Assembly (NCBI RefSeq): GCF_963678635.1
Contig: NC_087070.1
Span: 11,878,539-11,942,538 of the forward strand
Direction of reading: 5' to 3'
DNA length: 64,000 nt
DNA from: Symsagittifera roscoffensis
Taxonomy: Eukaryota; Xenacoelomorpha; Acoela; Convolutidae
This document shows positions 33,486 through 43,965 of the stretch, piece after piece. Each line of letters opens with the position of its first letter. Positions within the stretch are counted from its first letter, which is position 1. The notes below the pieces were generated by a model. It did not search any database. It was not told the DNA's origin and saw only the letters and a list, made by a program, of their open reading frames with translations. The position numbers and the translations under genes are program-made.

Positions 33486-33508
33486 GTTCGAGACTTATGG
33501 TCGCACCA
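33486..33508 (-). promoter_or_regulatory. primer-binding site
   Basis: Two bases inside the right LTR, the plus strand reads GTTCGAGACTTATGG then TCGCACCA. This resembles the 3' part of a tRNA: T-loop GTTCGA, stem bases, terminal CCA. Its complement on the sense strand starts TGG, as primer-binding sites do. The similarity seems to extend into the T-loop. Which tRNA it is cannot be decided by eye. Confidence 0.7.
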
Positions 33509-33510
33509 GA

Positions 33511-33920
33511 TGAGTTAGGACCGAGTTGGTTAACTCATAGAGTAATTTCGGATAGGGTACACCGTCTGCTCGTCACGCTATCTTATTTTCGGCCGGATAG
33601 ATTCGTGCAACTTCTTAGTCTAATACCGATCCTAATCTTACTCTTATACTATCTAGTCTCAGGTTGTTTAACTAGTCTCTACTAGGCTCAATAGATCTAG
33701 GGTATACTGGTTTATTGCGGCTGCTGAAGTGCTCGGGAGAGTCCAACTAATTTCTAAGTTAAATTCAAATCTCTCTGGTGCTGAAATTACAAGTAACTTC
33801 AGCACTTACAAATAAGTGGGTTGTTAGTTAGATGGATCATGATTGGTTAATATTAAATACTTTACACTGGTAAAATATCTAAATTATCCAATCATAAAAT
33901 GTAGTCTAGATCAGGTTCCA
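33511..33920 (-). repeat. 5' LTR (410 bp)
   Basis: Same length as the other LTR with one substitution seen. On the sense strand it reads TGGAACCTGATC.. to ..CCTAACTCA and holds CCAAT, an AT-rich core, the hairpin (33778-33805) and AATAAA. Confidence 0.95.
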
Positions 33921-33924
33921 AAAG
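33921..33924. repeat. target-site duplication AAAG (right)
   Basis: Matches 23905-23908. Confidence 0.75.
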
Positions 33925-34670
33925 ATAATTGGTTTTTTAAGACAAAATCAATGATAAATTGTACTAAAAAAATATGTCTAGCTGTAAGTTTATAATAAAT
34001 ATTGATTATTTCCTTTTTTCATGATTAAACGGCGGAGAGACTTTCTTGAGTTTGATAATCAATGAATAATTTGATAAAAATTGTAAGAAAGTCGATTAAT
34101 TAGGTGTAAGTCTTTGGTACACTTGAACTTGCCTTAAGATAGATAGGTAAAGTCAGTTTTGTGAATTTTTTATACTAAACTATTCATGTATTTGTAGTAA
34201 AAACGGTTGAATACAGCTTGGTGACGTGTTGTATAAGTGAAAGACCGAGACGGAAAATGCCAGTTTGCCGATAATGCAGGAAAACTATATTTTTTGTCAT
34301 CCGAGATTATATAAATTGCTGATAACAAAACCAGGCAGGTTAAGAAAAATCATCAAACTTTCTGAATTAAAGAAGAATAAAATTTTTGTCAACTAAGCAA
34401 AAGTGAGACATAAGCAGCAAAACAGACAGCTATCGACAAACAAACTGGATTGGTTGGGTTTTTGGCAATGCCTTAGCGCTTGAAAGCATGTAGCCAATCA
34501 AGATAACAAAACTCTAACCTAAGGCAAACCGAAAATAGTTTAATTAAATTGACTTTTTGCAAAGTTTCTGATCATCAAAAGAACCATTTTTTACAATTGA
34601 CGAATAAAAAAGTACTCTAGAACTTTATATTTTCATGATTGCAAGATCCATTAAACAGAATTTTGCTTTT
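33925..34670. other. no gene seen
   Basis: AT-rich spacer between the LTR element and the 3' end of the serine-protease homologue. AATATA near 34624-34629 on the minus strand could act as a weak poly(A) signal for that gene. Confidence 0.4.
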
Positions 34671-36120
34671 CTAAGGCACCCAGGTTTGAATAACACTCTG
34701 AATCCATTCGAGATTGTCAGTGAGGCGCGTGAATATACTCCCACCATTGCAAATATCCCCTGGGTTATTCGAATCTGTGTACGATATATAGTAACTAGCG
34801 ACCCCTACTAGACACTCAGGGTTTGTCATTCCACATTTGAACGTATAAAGAGGCGAACCGAAATCATTGGTGCAGATATTTGCTCCTTCGGTTAATGCTT
34901 CGGTACAAATATGACCTTCGGGGCAAGGCTGAAGGCCGTAGTTCATACTTGAAGACTCGAAGACACTTTCAAGCAAAAAAATTTCTTGCAAAATCTTTCC
35001 AGATGGTTGGTAAGATGTTTTGGAAGTAGATCCCAATCCACATGAGCCCAGTAAATTGCCCAAACCGGGTGGGTTTGCACAAATTGGTATGAAATACATG
35101 ACCCGCGGAAGGTGGTTTTTTACGCGTAGAATTGCGAAATTGTTTTTAGACCTGACATCAGCTTCATCAAAACTGAATCACACATAAAGTTACCTCAAGT
35201 TTTGAATTTTCTAAGCGTGAGCACGATTTTAATTATAGTTTAGAAAATGGACAAAATGATAATTTCGTTTTAGAGTTTCAGTTTCATGTAATAGCCTAAG
35301 CTCTAATTGTTTTTTCCCCTAAATCCTCCTTGGAATGTTAAATCCTCCCCTAAATCCTCCAAGCTAGTGTTATCTATTGTAACCACAAAACTCAAATAAA
35401 TACGCTGCCAAAGCAACGCTGCTTTTGAGCTTTCAACAAAAAATCTATCAACCAAAAATTTTGCGACCAAACAAAGGAGGTTCCGATGTAAAAGCTAAGA
35501 TTAGGCGCCACAAAACTGATTTTTTTTGTGCGATAATGGGACTGTGTTCATGATTTACACTTACCCTGGTGGTTTCAAGATCTTAAACACTTCTCGGGTT
35601 CTGCGTTTAGTTGGATCATTCCGTATTGACACCGAAATATCAACAAACACATTATCAGCTGCAACGAAAACTAATTATCGGCTGAGAAGTAATCATTTAA
35701 TTTTTTGTTTTAAGTACAAGCGTAAATAAAAGTGTTTCTCTCTGTGCGCTAAATTAATAACCAAAAATTTGTATTGATAAGTAATTATACCAGTAAAATA
35801 TCACATAAGTAATTCATATGAATTGAAAAGATGACATAAAAAGTTGCTTCGTTTCTACAATGCTTACCGGTCAGGCTTCCAATGCAGCTAGCCAAGGTAA
35901 TGACCAAAAATGGATTAAAAGCAGCTCCTCCGCAAAACATGCTATCATTGTATCTTGTGAAAACTCTAACATAAAAATGTTTTTCACCAGTATACGGATG
36001 TCCTTTTATCATATTAGCTGTCAAACTATGCGGCAGTTTACTAGTTATTGGATTTTGATTTGCTTCCATAATTTTTATTGAAATGATAAATGAAATCACT
36101 AAGATCAAAAAACTAAACAT
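34671..36120 (-). CDS. secreted serine-protease homologue (catalytically dead), three exons
   Basis: Exons are 36120-35868, 35658-35565 and 35172-34671. The introns are GT-AG (donors G|GTAAGC and G|GTAAGT, acceptors GTTGCAG and GATTCAG) and the phases (1, then 2) join without a stop, giving 282 aa. A signal peptide occupies about residues 1-16. The chymotrypsin fold is clear: FYVRVF and MFCGGAAFNPFLVITLASC around the catalytic His position, NNFAILRV at the Asp position, GSCGLG, CTNDFGSPLY at the Ser position, then GGSIFTRL and a C-terminal EWIQSVI helix. All three catalytic residues are replaced (His to Ser, Asp to Asn, Ser to Phe), so it should not cleave; a binding or regulatory role is typical of such homologues. 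An acceptor-like TATTTCAG 6 nt before the ATG suggests a 5' UTR intron or trans-splicing. Confidence 0.85.
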
Positions 36121-36129
36121 TTTGAACTG

Positions 36130-39100
36130 AAATAGTGAACAAATTTTGTAATTACCGTTTTCATGATAAATAAATTCTTCATGCTTGGTTCTGTCAACAC
36201 ACTTATAATTGCTTTACTCAATTTTGTCACCTTGACTGAAAGTACAAATATTTGATGATTATGCAATCTAAACCATTCACAAAATTGATCACAAAACAAA
36301 CTAAAGCTATCCAAATCAATGTCGAGCTAAAATTCATAGTTTATGGACTATTTTTACAACACTGAGCGTCTTTTTTGAAAATCTTTCTTACGATTTGGAC
36401 CGTACGGGTTACCTAGTAGCTTCATCAAAAAAAAATTCGACGAAAATTTAAAAGATCAGCTTTTCTGCAGCTAACTGTAATAATGAAGTCCAGTTTATCA
36501 ATTGAGTGGAATCTTAGCGGCATGCTCACTCAAGATTGGGTTTTTTGTTTGTCATAATGTAAAAAAGTCAAAAAGCAAATCCTAATTTTTGTGCCGACTT
36601 TCAGAAAAAGTGTGGTTTTTTCTACAATTTTCAATTTTTGCACAAGTCGTTTTTGACACATTTTTTTATTTTCAGCAAACTAATGTTGTCTTCAGTTCAA
36701 ATTTTATACAATATTTTACCTGAAGTTTTGCAAAGTTGTGGCTGTTCAAATGTTGTCAATGTGACCAATTTGGTAAAATAACGCGCTCAACCTTTCGCGC
36801 AACTAACGCGCATGCGGAGGTTTAATCCGTTTTTTAGAAATCGCCGCTCAAATTGGTTAGAGCAATATTAGCAACGATATCCATCATTCTGTATCTTACA
36901 TTGCATGTGGGGGATAAAACCTTTTTAAAAGGTGTTTTTATGATTATTGTTTTTCTGAAAATGCATCAATTTTTTTAGCGAATACTGCTCCCTAAACATT
37001 AAAATACAGTCAGAACATCAGGGCGTCACCCTGATACGAGCAGCCTTGTTGTTCTGATTTGCGAAAAAATTGAAAAAAATATGCTGCGGTGGTTATTCAT
37101 TCAACATGATTTAAAGAGAATTATAATCTCTGAACCTGCGTGTGCCCATTCGGCTGACGCTCACGAGTATATTACTTTGACTGCCTGAGCAGGGTTGCAG
37201 AATTGGTTTTAAATTCGTTTTATACTTTGATGCTGAAAAGATAAGGGAAACTTTTTACGCATGATGTACTATTCACAAAATGGTTTCAAGTTGAAAGGAG
37301 CCGAGCTAATTGGTCTTATTACTTTCATAAATGACTCAAATAACAACACTTACAATTTGTCATAAACAGTGTAAAAATCATGTTTTGTCACTATTTCATT
37401 ATACAAAAACTATTTGAGACCAGTTATGGGGCATTCGAAACATTCAGGGCTTTGCCTTGATACAATCAGTTTTGATTGCATTAAAGAAGAAATTATAAGC
37501 TTAATGATAGTGAAATTTACCGTGAATCGAGTGAGCGGAATTTACTAGCTTTTTCGTTTTTTTCATGGTCTTTTAAGTACGAAAACACAATTCAGTGCAT
37601 AGCTAAAACAAAAATAGATGGTTGGTTTGCTTTTGCATAGAAAATTTTGAATAGAATTTCAGATGTTTCAGAAACCGTTGAAGCCAAGGATCGTTTTTTG
37701 AGTTTCCTATACAAATTTTACTTGTATCAAACTTCTTTAGTCAATTAAGCATAACAATAAATGTTATCCAGTTATATTGTTGATCGGTTTTCAATAAACC
37801 CACAACCCATAAACCCATTTCAAAAGCTTGTTCGATAGACAGCGATGAAAAATAAGTTTTCTTCAGAGAGGTCCAACCCATATACTAGTTCATTCTCCAA
37901 TTCAAAAACATTAACAAAAATTTTTCGACAAAAATCTAAAAACTCATGATGCATTTTAATTTCGTTCTGCTCAATTAAAGAACCTTTTTCAATGTCAACT
38001 CACTTTTGGTCCTTTAAAAATTTCCAAGATAGTTCGACAAAACCTACAGAATTTTTTCTCTCATTCTGATTAAGCCACAGACAGTTATTGTGTTCACTTA
38101 AAATTATTTTGTTTTGGTTTAATCCATTTTTTAGGAAATTTTGTCGGAAATTTTGAGAGTTACTGGAAAAATTATAGTTGAGTTTCGATTGGCCAGAAAC
38201 AATTCCTGGTTTTAAAAATAACCATGAAATTCGAAAGTTTCTTCTCCTTTTTTGATAATTTTTCAACAATATGTCTCAAAAAGGGGCCCTAAAACACAAA
38301 CAATCTACTTTTTCTCCTCATTCCTTTGAGTTTCTGAGCTTTTACTGTATTTTTATCGAGTTAACTCAGAAATGCAAAGGAAGTTTTTAAAAGTTTTTGT
38401 TAAGTTTTTTTTGGCTTCAATATTTAAATATTCTCCTTGAAAAGATGAATTTTAAAAAATCGAAACCAAAAATTTTTCAACCACAATTTTAAAATCTCAA
38501 ATTCAATTCTAAAAGAGGTTAGAAAAGATTTAAAAAACTACTTTCTTCGGCAATTTCACTGTTTTTTTTGAGTTTTGAGTTAAGAGCTGAAGTTTCCATT
38601 AATTGTTGTACAGAAGATGCGCTGGGTGCGGCAATTTTCCAGGTCGATAAAGATCTCCATGATGTATTCAGAAGAACTTTGCTCATTCTGTGATATCTTT
38701 GTGCATACTTGCTATTCGTCTTTTCAACAAAATTTTTGAAAGCCCAAAAACTAATTTTTTTTTGTAACTTTGAGTTTTGACAGTAAATTTCATCGAGATT
38801 AAGTTTTCCATGAAAAGAATGGAAAAAATGGAGTATGCGACATTTTTTCAGCCTGCTAAAACTATTCATGAGGTTTTAAGAAAAACTTCGCTCATTTCAT
38901 GATAACTTTGAAAGCAAGGATGTTTTGTATGATACAAGTTTTTGGAATTTCTACTCTTCTAGAACTTTGTTGGGATCTGTAAAAGACTCCCTTCGACAAA
39001 CTTATGTTATCAATTAGTTCGTCATTTCTTGAGAAAATCTATAATAATTAAAATAAAAAAATGACTTAGTTTTGGCGCGAGATTTTGGTTTCAAATTTTG

Positions 39101-39915
39101 CAAAACAACTTGGACCATATCAGTTCTCAAAAAAAAATCAAACCAATTTAGTTCTCTCGCTTTTTGTCTATCCTTAACCTAATTTGAAAAAAAAACTAAT
39201 TGACGCTTTCAATGTTTTTCAATCTACCTATTCAAATCAGCACTGTATCCTCTTTCGACTTTATTCAGCCTTCAATGTTGTCCGTATATTTCGGTCGTTT
39301 TTTTTCTTCATTTTTGTTCAATCATTTTATTCATTTTTAGGCGCTACAAAACAAAATGCTCCATAATAAGGTTAAGATAATTAGTTAGTGTGCAAAATGT
39401 CATTTCGACAACAGTTTTGAATGTTTTGATTTTCTTTTGTATTCATAGCTCAGCTTTGCGCTATTATGTTTCGACCTGTTGTATTTGGCCGCGTAAGAGC
39501 ATAATATATGGATATGCCAGACAATTGTTTTTTTTTACCCACAGTAAACAAAATCAGTTAATATTTAGTTGGAAAACCAGCAACATTTTTAGTTTTGACC
39601 CTTATAGTGTAATGATAAATCGAAAGCGAAAGGTACATTTTTTGACAAAAAAAAATTAGAAATACAAGTAATTTATCCAAAAAGTGGGCAGAAAGTTTAT
39701 TTTGTTATCAAATGTTTTCATAAAGTTCACTGAAAAACGCATGTGCCAATTTCATGTTCCATCTACTCATTAAAAATTTTGCCTACATCCACTTTTGTAA
39801 TTGATTGATTCTCAGAAAATCAATTTATTAAATTAAGCTTTTTGTGCACATCGATATGGATATAAAATTATACGTGTAAGGATAACTTGGTAGGGAAGGT
39901 GTCTGTGGATGCCGA
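36130..39915. other. non-coding, with dispersed short repeats
   Basis: No gene supported; the ORFs present are A/T-biased and lack splice or start context. A shared motif CATC/TCAGGG..(G)CC(C)TTGATAC..(A)GCAG/TCAG occurs near 37016-37045 and 37440-37475. A local G+C patch near 36780-36830 contains CGCGCAACTAACGCGCATGCG. Confidence 0.45.
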
Positions 39916-39916
39916 T

Positions 39917-40060
39917 TGTTTCAGTTGATACGTTTCAGATGGTACGTTTCAGATGGTATGTTTCAGATGGTACGTTTCAGATGGTATGTTTCAGATGGTA
40001 CGTTTCAGATGGTATGTTTCAGATGGTAGCTTCAGATTGATAGTAGTTTTCAGATGATAG
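39917..40060. repeat. 14-bp minisatellite
   Basis: About nine to ten copies of RYGTTTCAGATGGT. The second base of the unit alternates C and T (ACGTTTCAGATGGT, ATGTTTCAGATGGT), so the real period is 28 bp in the middle. The edges are degenerate. Confidence 0.9.
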
Positions 40061-41315
40061 TTAATTTAATATAGTACGTTTTGACAGAAATGGGCTGGGC
40101 AATTATGGTATGCAAGTGAAAAACTAAAAAAAAAACATTGAAGAAACTCTTTTTAAAAAAATCCATTAGATACTAATGGGCTCCTATTAGTTTCCACTCA
40201 GATTATAGGGAAAAAATTTGACAGATGGTTTAATATCTTTGCCAGATTATTCATTACGCTTCTTGTGCAAACCGGGAAAAACATAAAAAAAACTCAATCA
40301 GTCGGTGACAGCATTTTTTTTCTATGATTTTTAGCTTTCATGGAATTCTATAGCATTAAAAACGCGGGCGACAACTTCGTTACCCAATATTTTTTGGTTA
40401 TCCGATACGGAACATTTTTATTCGGCTATCTGATATCTTTTTTTTTCTTGAGTTTTTCAGGAGCAAAATTTTGTTCAGCCATTCAGTATATACCCAAATA
40501 ACAGCTGTTTCAAATCAGTGTTTCGAGAGGGACGCAGGGATTTTACTCCAAAAATTCAAAAATCATCGTCAGCCTCATTGCTATCCGGGAACAAAAGTTT
40601 TCGGCTATCCAGTTAATAACTATATAGCAGCTGTATTTAAAAAATGCCTTGAAAACTACTCGAGTGGGACGCACAAAAAAGGACGCCATTTGGTCCTATT
40701 ATTAGGAAAGACGCTAAATGAATACAACTTTTTGTAAATCACGTCGGTGTGAGGAGTAAATTGGAAAAACTGAAAATTTTTTAAATTTATTTTGTCAGTT
40801 TTTCAGTTAAAAATTATTGAAATTGTTCATAAAGCGCAGTCGGAACATTCGGGTTTTTGCCCTGATATACAAGCAGTTTTGCTTATGCAGTTAGTTATTT
40901 CTTCGTACGAAATGAAAGATGATGTAGAATGAAAGAGCAAAAAGAATGAGTTCCGAAAGAGAGATGCAATAATAGTTATCACTCAAGTCCTAGTTTATTC
41001 GTTAACCTAAATAATCGAGATAAAATTGTTGAATTTTTCTACATTGTCAAAAAAGTTTTTAAAGACTAGCGTAACAACAATCAATACGCTCTGCTTGATT
41101 TGGCTGGCTGTATCTGTTTTAAGTTATGATCAAATTTATGAATAACTTGACTCGCATTGTTTCGAGAAACCATCAGAAAAAGATTGTTTGGACAAAAGCT
41201 AACATAAGCATGTCAAAATCAGCCCAAGTCATGTTGACATATCCTATCAAAAAGTATCATTCATCAAAAAACTGATCATCATTTAATTTCAAAGACAAAA
41301 ATTTTATAGTTTTTG
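40061..41315. other. non-coding with a diverged ~130-bp duplication
   Basis: Around 40478-40540 and 40604-40670 the sequence repeats: CAGCCATTCAGT..ATA..AACAGCTGTTTCAAA / GGCTATCCAGT..ATA..GCAGCTGTATTTAAA, then CGAG.GGGACGCA. The open frame here is a product of this duplication, lacks an ATG, and is not called. The dispersed motif GCCCTGATATACAAGCAG is near 40858. Confidence 0.5.
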
Positions 41316-41515
41316 NNNNNNNNNNNNNNNNNNNNNNNNNNNNNNNNNNNNNNNNNNNNNNNNNNNNNNNNNNNNNNNNNNNNNNNNNNNNNNNNNNNNN
41401 NNNNNNNNNNNNNNNNNNNNNNNNNNNNNNNNNNNNNNNNNNNNNNNNNNNNNNNNNNNNNNNNNNNNNNNNNNNNNNNNNNNNNNNNNNNNNNNNNNNN
41501 NNNNNNNNNNNNNNN
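41316..41515. other. assembly gap (200 N)
   Basis: Exactly 200 N, a conventional gap size. The true length is unknown, and no claim should cross it. Confidence 0.99.
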
Positions 41516-42640
41516 TTCTGGTACTTGAGAAACACAGATATAAATTCTAATCCAATACGAGTTCAAACAAAAAGCTGGCAAATATAGTAAAGTTAAGGCA
41601 AAACATACCATCCTTGTGTACTAACGCGGAGATACTCGGCCATTTAACGCCAGTAGCTTCTCGGAATATTGCTATGCGACGCAAAACACGAAACTAGTCC
41701 CAGAAATGTATGAAGACAGAGGAGGAAACACATGATGAAATTTTTGAAACAAATATGCAAAAGCGAGTTTTAATATTAAAAGCTACTACAAAACAACGTC
41801 CGTAAGAGTTTACCACTGCCTGCGGTTACAATTTTTATTAAACAGAAGTGAACTGGTAAAGTTCCTATTTTCATTTTTTTTTTGGATATTTTTTAGGTTT
41901 TTTTGGTAGAAACACTTTTTTGGTAGAAACACAGCGTAGCTCTCCTTTTTTTGTTGGTGGAATAGAAAAATCAATAGGAGAACAGAATGAAACAATTATT
42001 TATCCTTGATCATTATCTCAGTTCAAATACAAAAATGTTTACTTTTTTGTTGGCAGTGATTTCTTTTCTTCTTTGAATAAAAATTATAGAAGCAAGTCGA
42101 AATTCAAAAATTAATTATATTGACGCACAGCTCTTGAAAACTAATATGTCAAATGGCCTTCCGTTTTTGTGTGAAAACAGTTTTTTGTCAGTGTTTCAAA
42201 TTTTTTGTAAAAAAAAATTAAATTTCATTGCGTGGCTTAAATCTGCCACGATAATCGAATATCTAGATTAATTTTTCGTTAAAAACGTTAGAAATTTTTT
42301 ACCCAAAGAACGTATTCTATTAGAATTAACACTTGTGCAGGAATGTATGGAATATAAAGCGTGATAAAAAAATAACATTCGGTCTCTTTTTCGGAAAGCG
42401 CTATATGGAAATTCTAAAAATTAGACCTACTGTGACTGAGAAAATTGTGAGCTGTTTTTGTTTTCAAGTTTTTTCGTCTCAATATTTTTCATACAATTTG
42501 TTTAGTTTCTCAAATTTACCTTTTGTTACACTTTCGCTCATCCCATTTATATCGCTCCTTCTCCCCAATCTTATGAATAGCTTCAGTTTGCAGAAGGTTG
42601 GTTACTGAACAGAACGTCCAAACATTTTGATCCGCACACA
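41516..42640. other. no gene seen
   Basis: AT-rich sequence with a somewhat GC-richer patch near 41610-41700. It does not fold as a tRNA by eye and has no ORF. Confidence 0.4.
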
Positions 42641-42644
42641 GTTT

Positions 42645-42960
42645 AACCCCCTCTTGCCTCCCCCCTCCACATTTACCCAATCCCCCGCCATCTTTGAAGA
42701 GGAGAGGAAAGGGGAGTGGACGATGTGGAAGGGTGTGTTTGTCTATCCTTATCCCGTGGGTATGATGTTTAGAAAGGGTTGGGGTGAAGGGGATGAGGAT
42801 GAGTAAAAGGAGCGGGGGAGGGGGGGGGGTTGAAAGGTTTGAGTATGGTGGGGAAGAGGATGTGGGCGGAGTTGGAAGGGTGGGGGGTGTGGTGTTTGGA
42901 AAGGAAGGGGGCGGTAAAGTAGGGGCGGATGTCGAACGTTCGGTGGATTGTTGGTTGTAC
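42645..42960. other. strand-asymmetric C-rich to G-rich tract
   Basis: Up to about 42690 the plus strand is C-rich (CTTGCCTCCCCCCTCCAC). After it, for some 270 bp, it is strongly purine/G-rich, with a run of about ten G near 42820. The flip can pair (CCTCCACAT with ATGTGGAAGG) and the G-rich part could form quadruplexes. The proline-rich ORFs on the minus strand are a by-product. Confidence 0.7.
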
Positions 42961-42964
42961 ATGC

Positions 42965-43480
42965 CGGGATGAACATGTTCGTTTCGCGTTCTAGTCTTGC
43001 AAAACTAGAGTAAACACTTCACATTTAATTTTTATGGGTTTATGACTAAGAAAACAATCGATTATTTTAGAACCGAAAATGGATTATAATTGATTAACGG
43101 ATTTTTGAATGTTGAAAAAAATTGCTAATAAATTACTTAAAATCGTTTTTCATGGTTGAATGGGTCATAAAAATCAATTTCATGGGTTACGTGGTTTTTT
43201 GCCGATATAATCTATGATAATCGATTATGCTCCATGAAACTGTAGTGCGGGTAACGCTTTTACCTGACATGAAAAACAAAACGTTGAGACTTGATTTATT
43301 TGCAACAAAGCAAGTATAACAAAGCCGAACAAGCAGCTTTGATATCTGTAGTAACTGATCATCATAATCTGGTCCAAAGTAATATGGGCTCTCCCGTAGC
43401 TAGTAAATGTTCTAATTCAGATCTGAAACAATGTTTTTCAGATCTAAAATATAGATTGTGAAAGAACGGGTCGAGATCCC
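42965..43480. other. no gene seen
   Basis: AT-rich sequence with short inverted AATCGAT/ATCGATT blocks. Nothing firm. Confidence 0.35.
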
Positions 43481-43620
43481 ACTAAAAAACCGCTCAAGAT
43501 ATGAGCGGTTTGAGCGGTTTTCAGCAAGATTTGAGCGGTTTGAGCGGTTTTTGAGAGGTTTTTTTAGATAAACCGCTTAAAACCGTTCAAAACTTGCGCG
43601 GTTTTTGAGCGGTTTTTTAA
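43480..43620. repeat. TTTGAGCGGTT repeats in both orientations
   Basis: Several TTTGAGCGGTT copies (43500-43560), preceded by AAACCGCTCAAG and followed by AAACCGCTTAAAACCGTTC, then again GCGGTTTTTGAGCGGTTTT. Direct and inverted copies are mixed, so it can fold back on itself. Confidence 0.75.
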
Positions 43621-43807
43621 GAAATCAAGATTTTCATATCTTGCACAGAAAATCCTCTGGGTACGGCCCACCCATCGTTGCTTTGTTCGAACCTTTTTTG
43701 CAGATCAGAAGGCACGGTTAGCTTCGATCAAAAAATTTTCTTGACATCAATTTAACAATTTGAACCGTACAATATCAAATTGAGTAGTAGAAGAGTGAGC
43801 TGATCAG

Positions 43808-43965
43808 TAGGGGGGGGGGGGGTTGGTTTGTGACACCCATGTATTAAGTTAGGGCATAAAGCACTCGATCACCCACCTATGTTTTAAGGTAGGGCATAGA
43901 TTTTCCAATGTATTAAGATAGGAAATAGTTCTCCTAATGTATTAAGATAGGGAATGGTAAGGTTT
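43808..43965. repeat. G-run followed by short imperfect repeats
   Basis: A run of about 14 G near 43809-43822, then three or four copies of ATGTATTAAGATAGGGAA-like repeats (about 43840-43960). Confidence 0.65.

Larger units (their letters stand above)
23909..33920 (-). mobile_element. LTR retroelement with env and accessory ORFs but no visible gag-pol
   Basis: A 10,012-bp element bounded by 410-bp direct LTRs (TG..CA) and a 4-bp AAAG target duplication. The primer-binding site next to the right LTR shows that the sense strand is minus, and all long ORFs agree. The order on the sense strand is LTR, PBS, a 77-aa ORF, a repeat-rich leader, a 92-aa basic ORF, 76-aa and 62-aa membrane ORFs, a Met-less 378-codon ORF, an envelope-type glycoprotein region, a 601-aa ORF, a ~1.6-kb 3' non-coding region and LTR. 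I checked the internal frames for protease, reverse transcriptase (YxDD), RNase H and integrase (HHCC, DDE) signatures and saw none. The element is therefore presumably non-autonomous or one part of a multi-component system. The LTRs show one difference by eye, so the insertion is recent. Confidence 0.9.

Noticed and set aside
23909-33920. Reading the whole LTR element as an ordinary complete Gypsy/BEL retrotransposon
   Set aside because: No polymerase, protease or integrase motif was found in any frame between the LTRs.
35526-35729. 67-codon plus-strand ORF
   Set aside because: It is antisense to exon 2 of the serine-protease homologue.
38000-38869. 89- and 116-codon minus-strand ORFs
   Set aside because: A/T-biased composition, no start or splice context, no recognisable motif.
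39917-40060. CRISPR-like array
   Set aside because: Contiguous 14-bp repeats without spacers in animal DNA; a minisatellite.
40471-40737. 88-codon plus-strand ORF with repeated phrases
   Set aside because: Begins at TTG and is produced by a diverged ~130-bp DNA duplication.
41257-41611. ORFs spanning the N run
   Set aside because: Their length is made of unknown bases.
41610-41700. tRNA gene in a GC-richer patch
   Set aside because: No cloverleaf or B-box (GGTTCGA..CC) could be found.
42516-42962. 148-codon and 75-codon proline-rich minus-strand ORFs
   Set aside because: They are translations of the G-rich tract; low complexity only.
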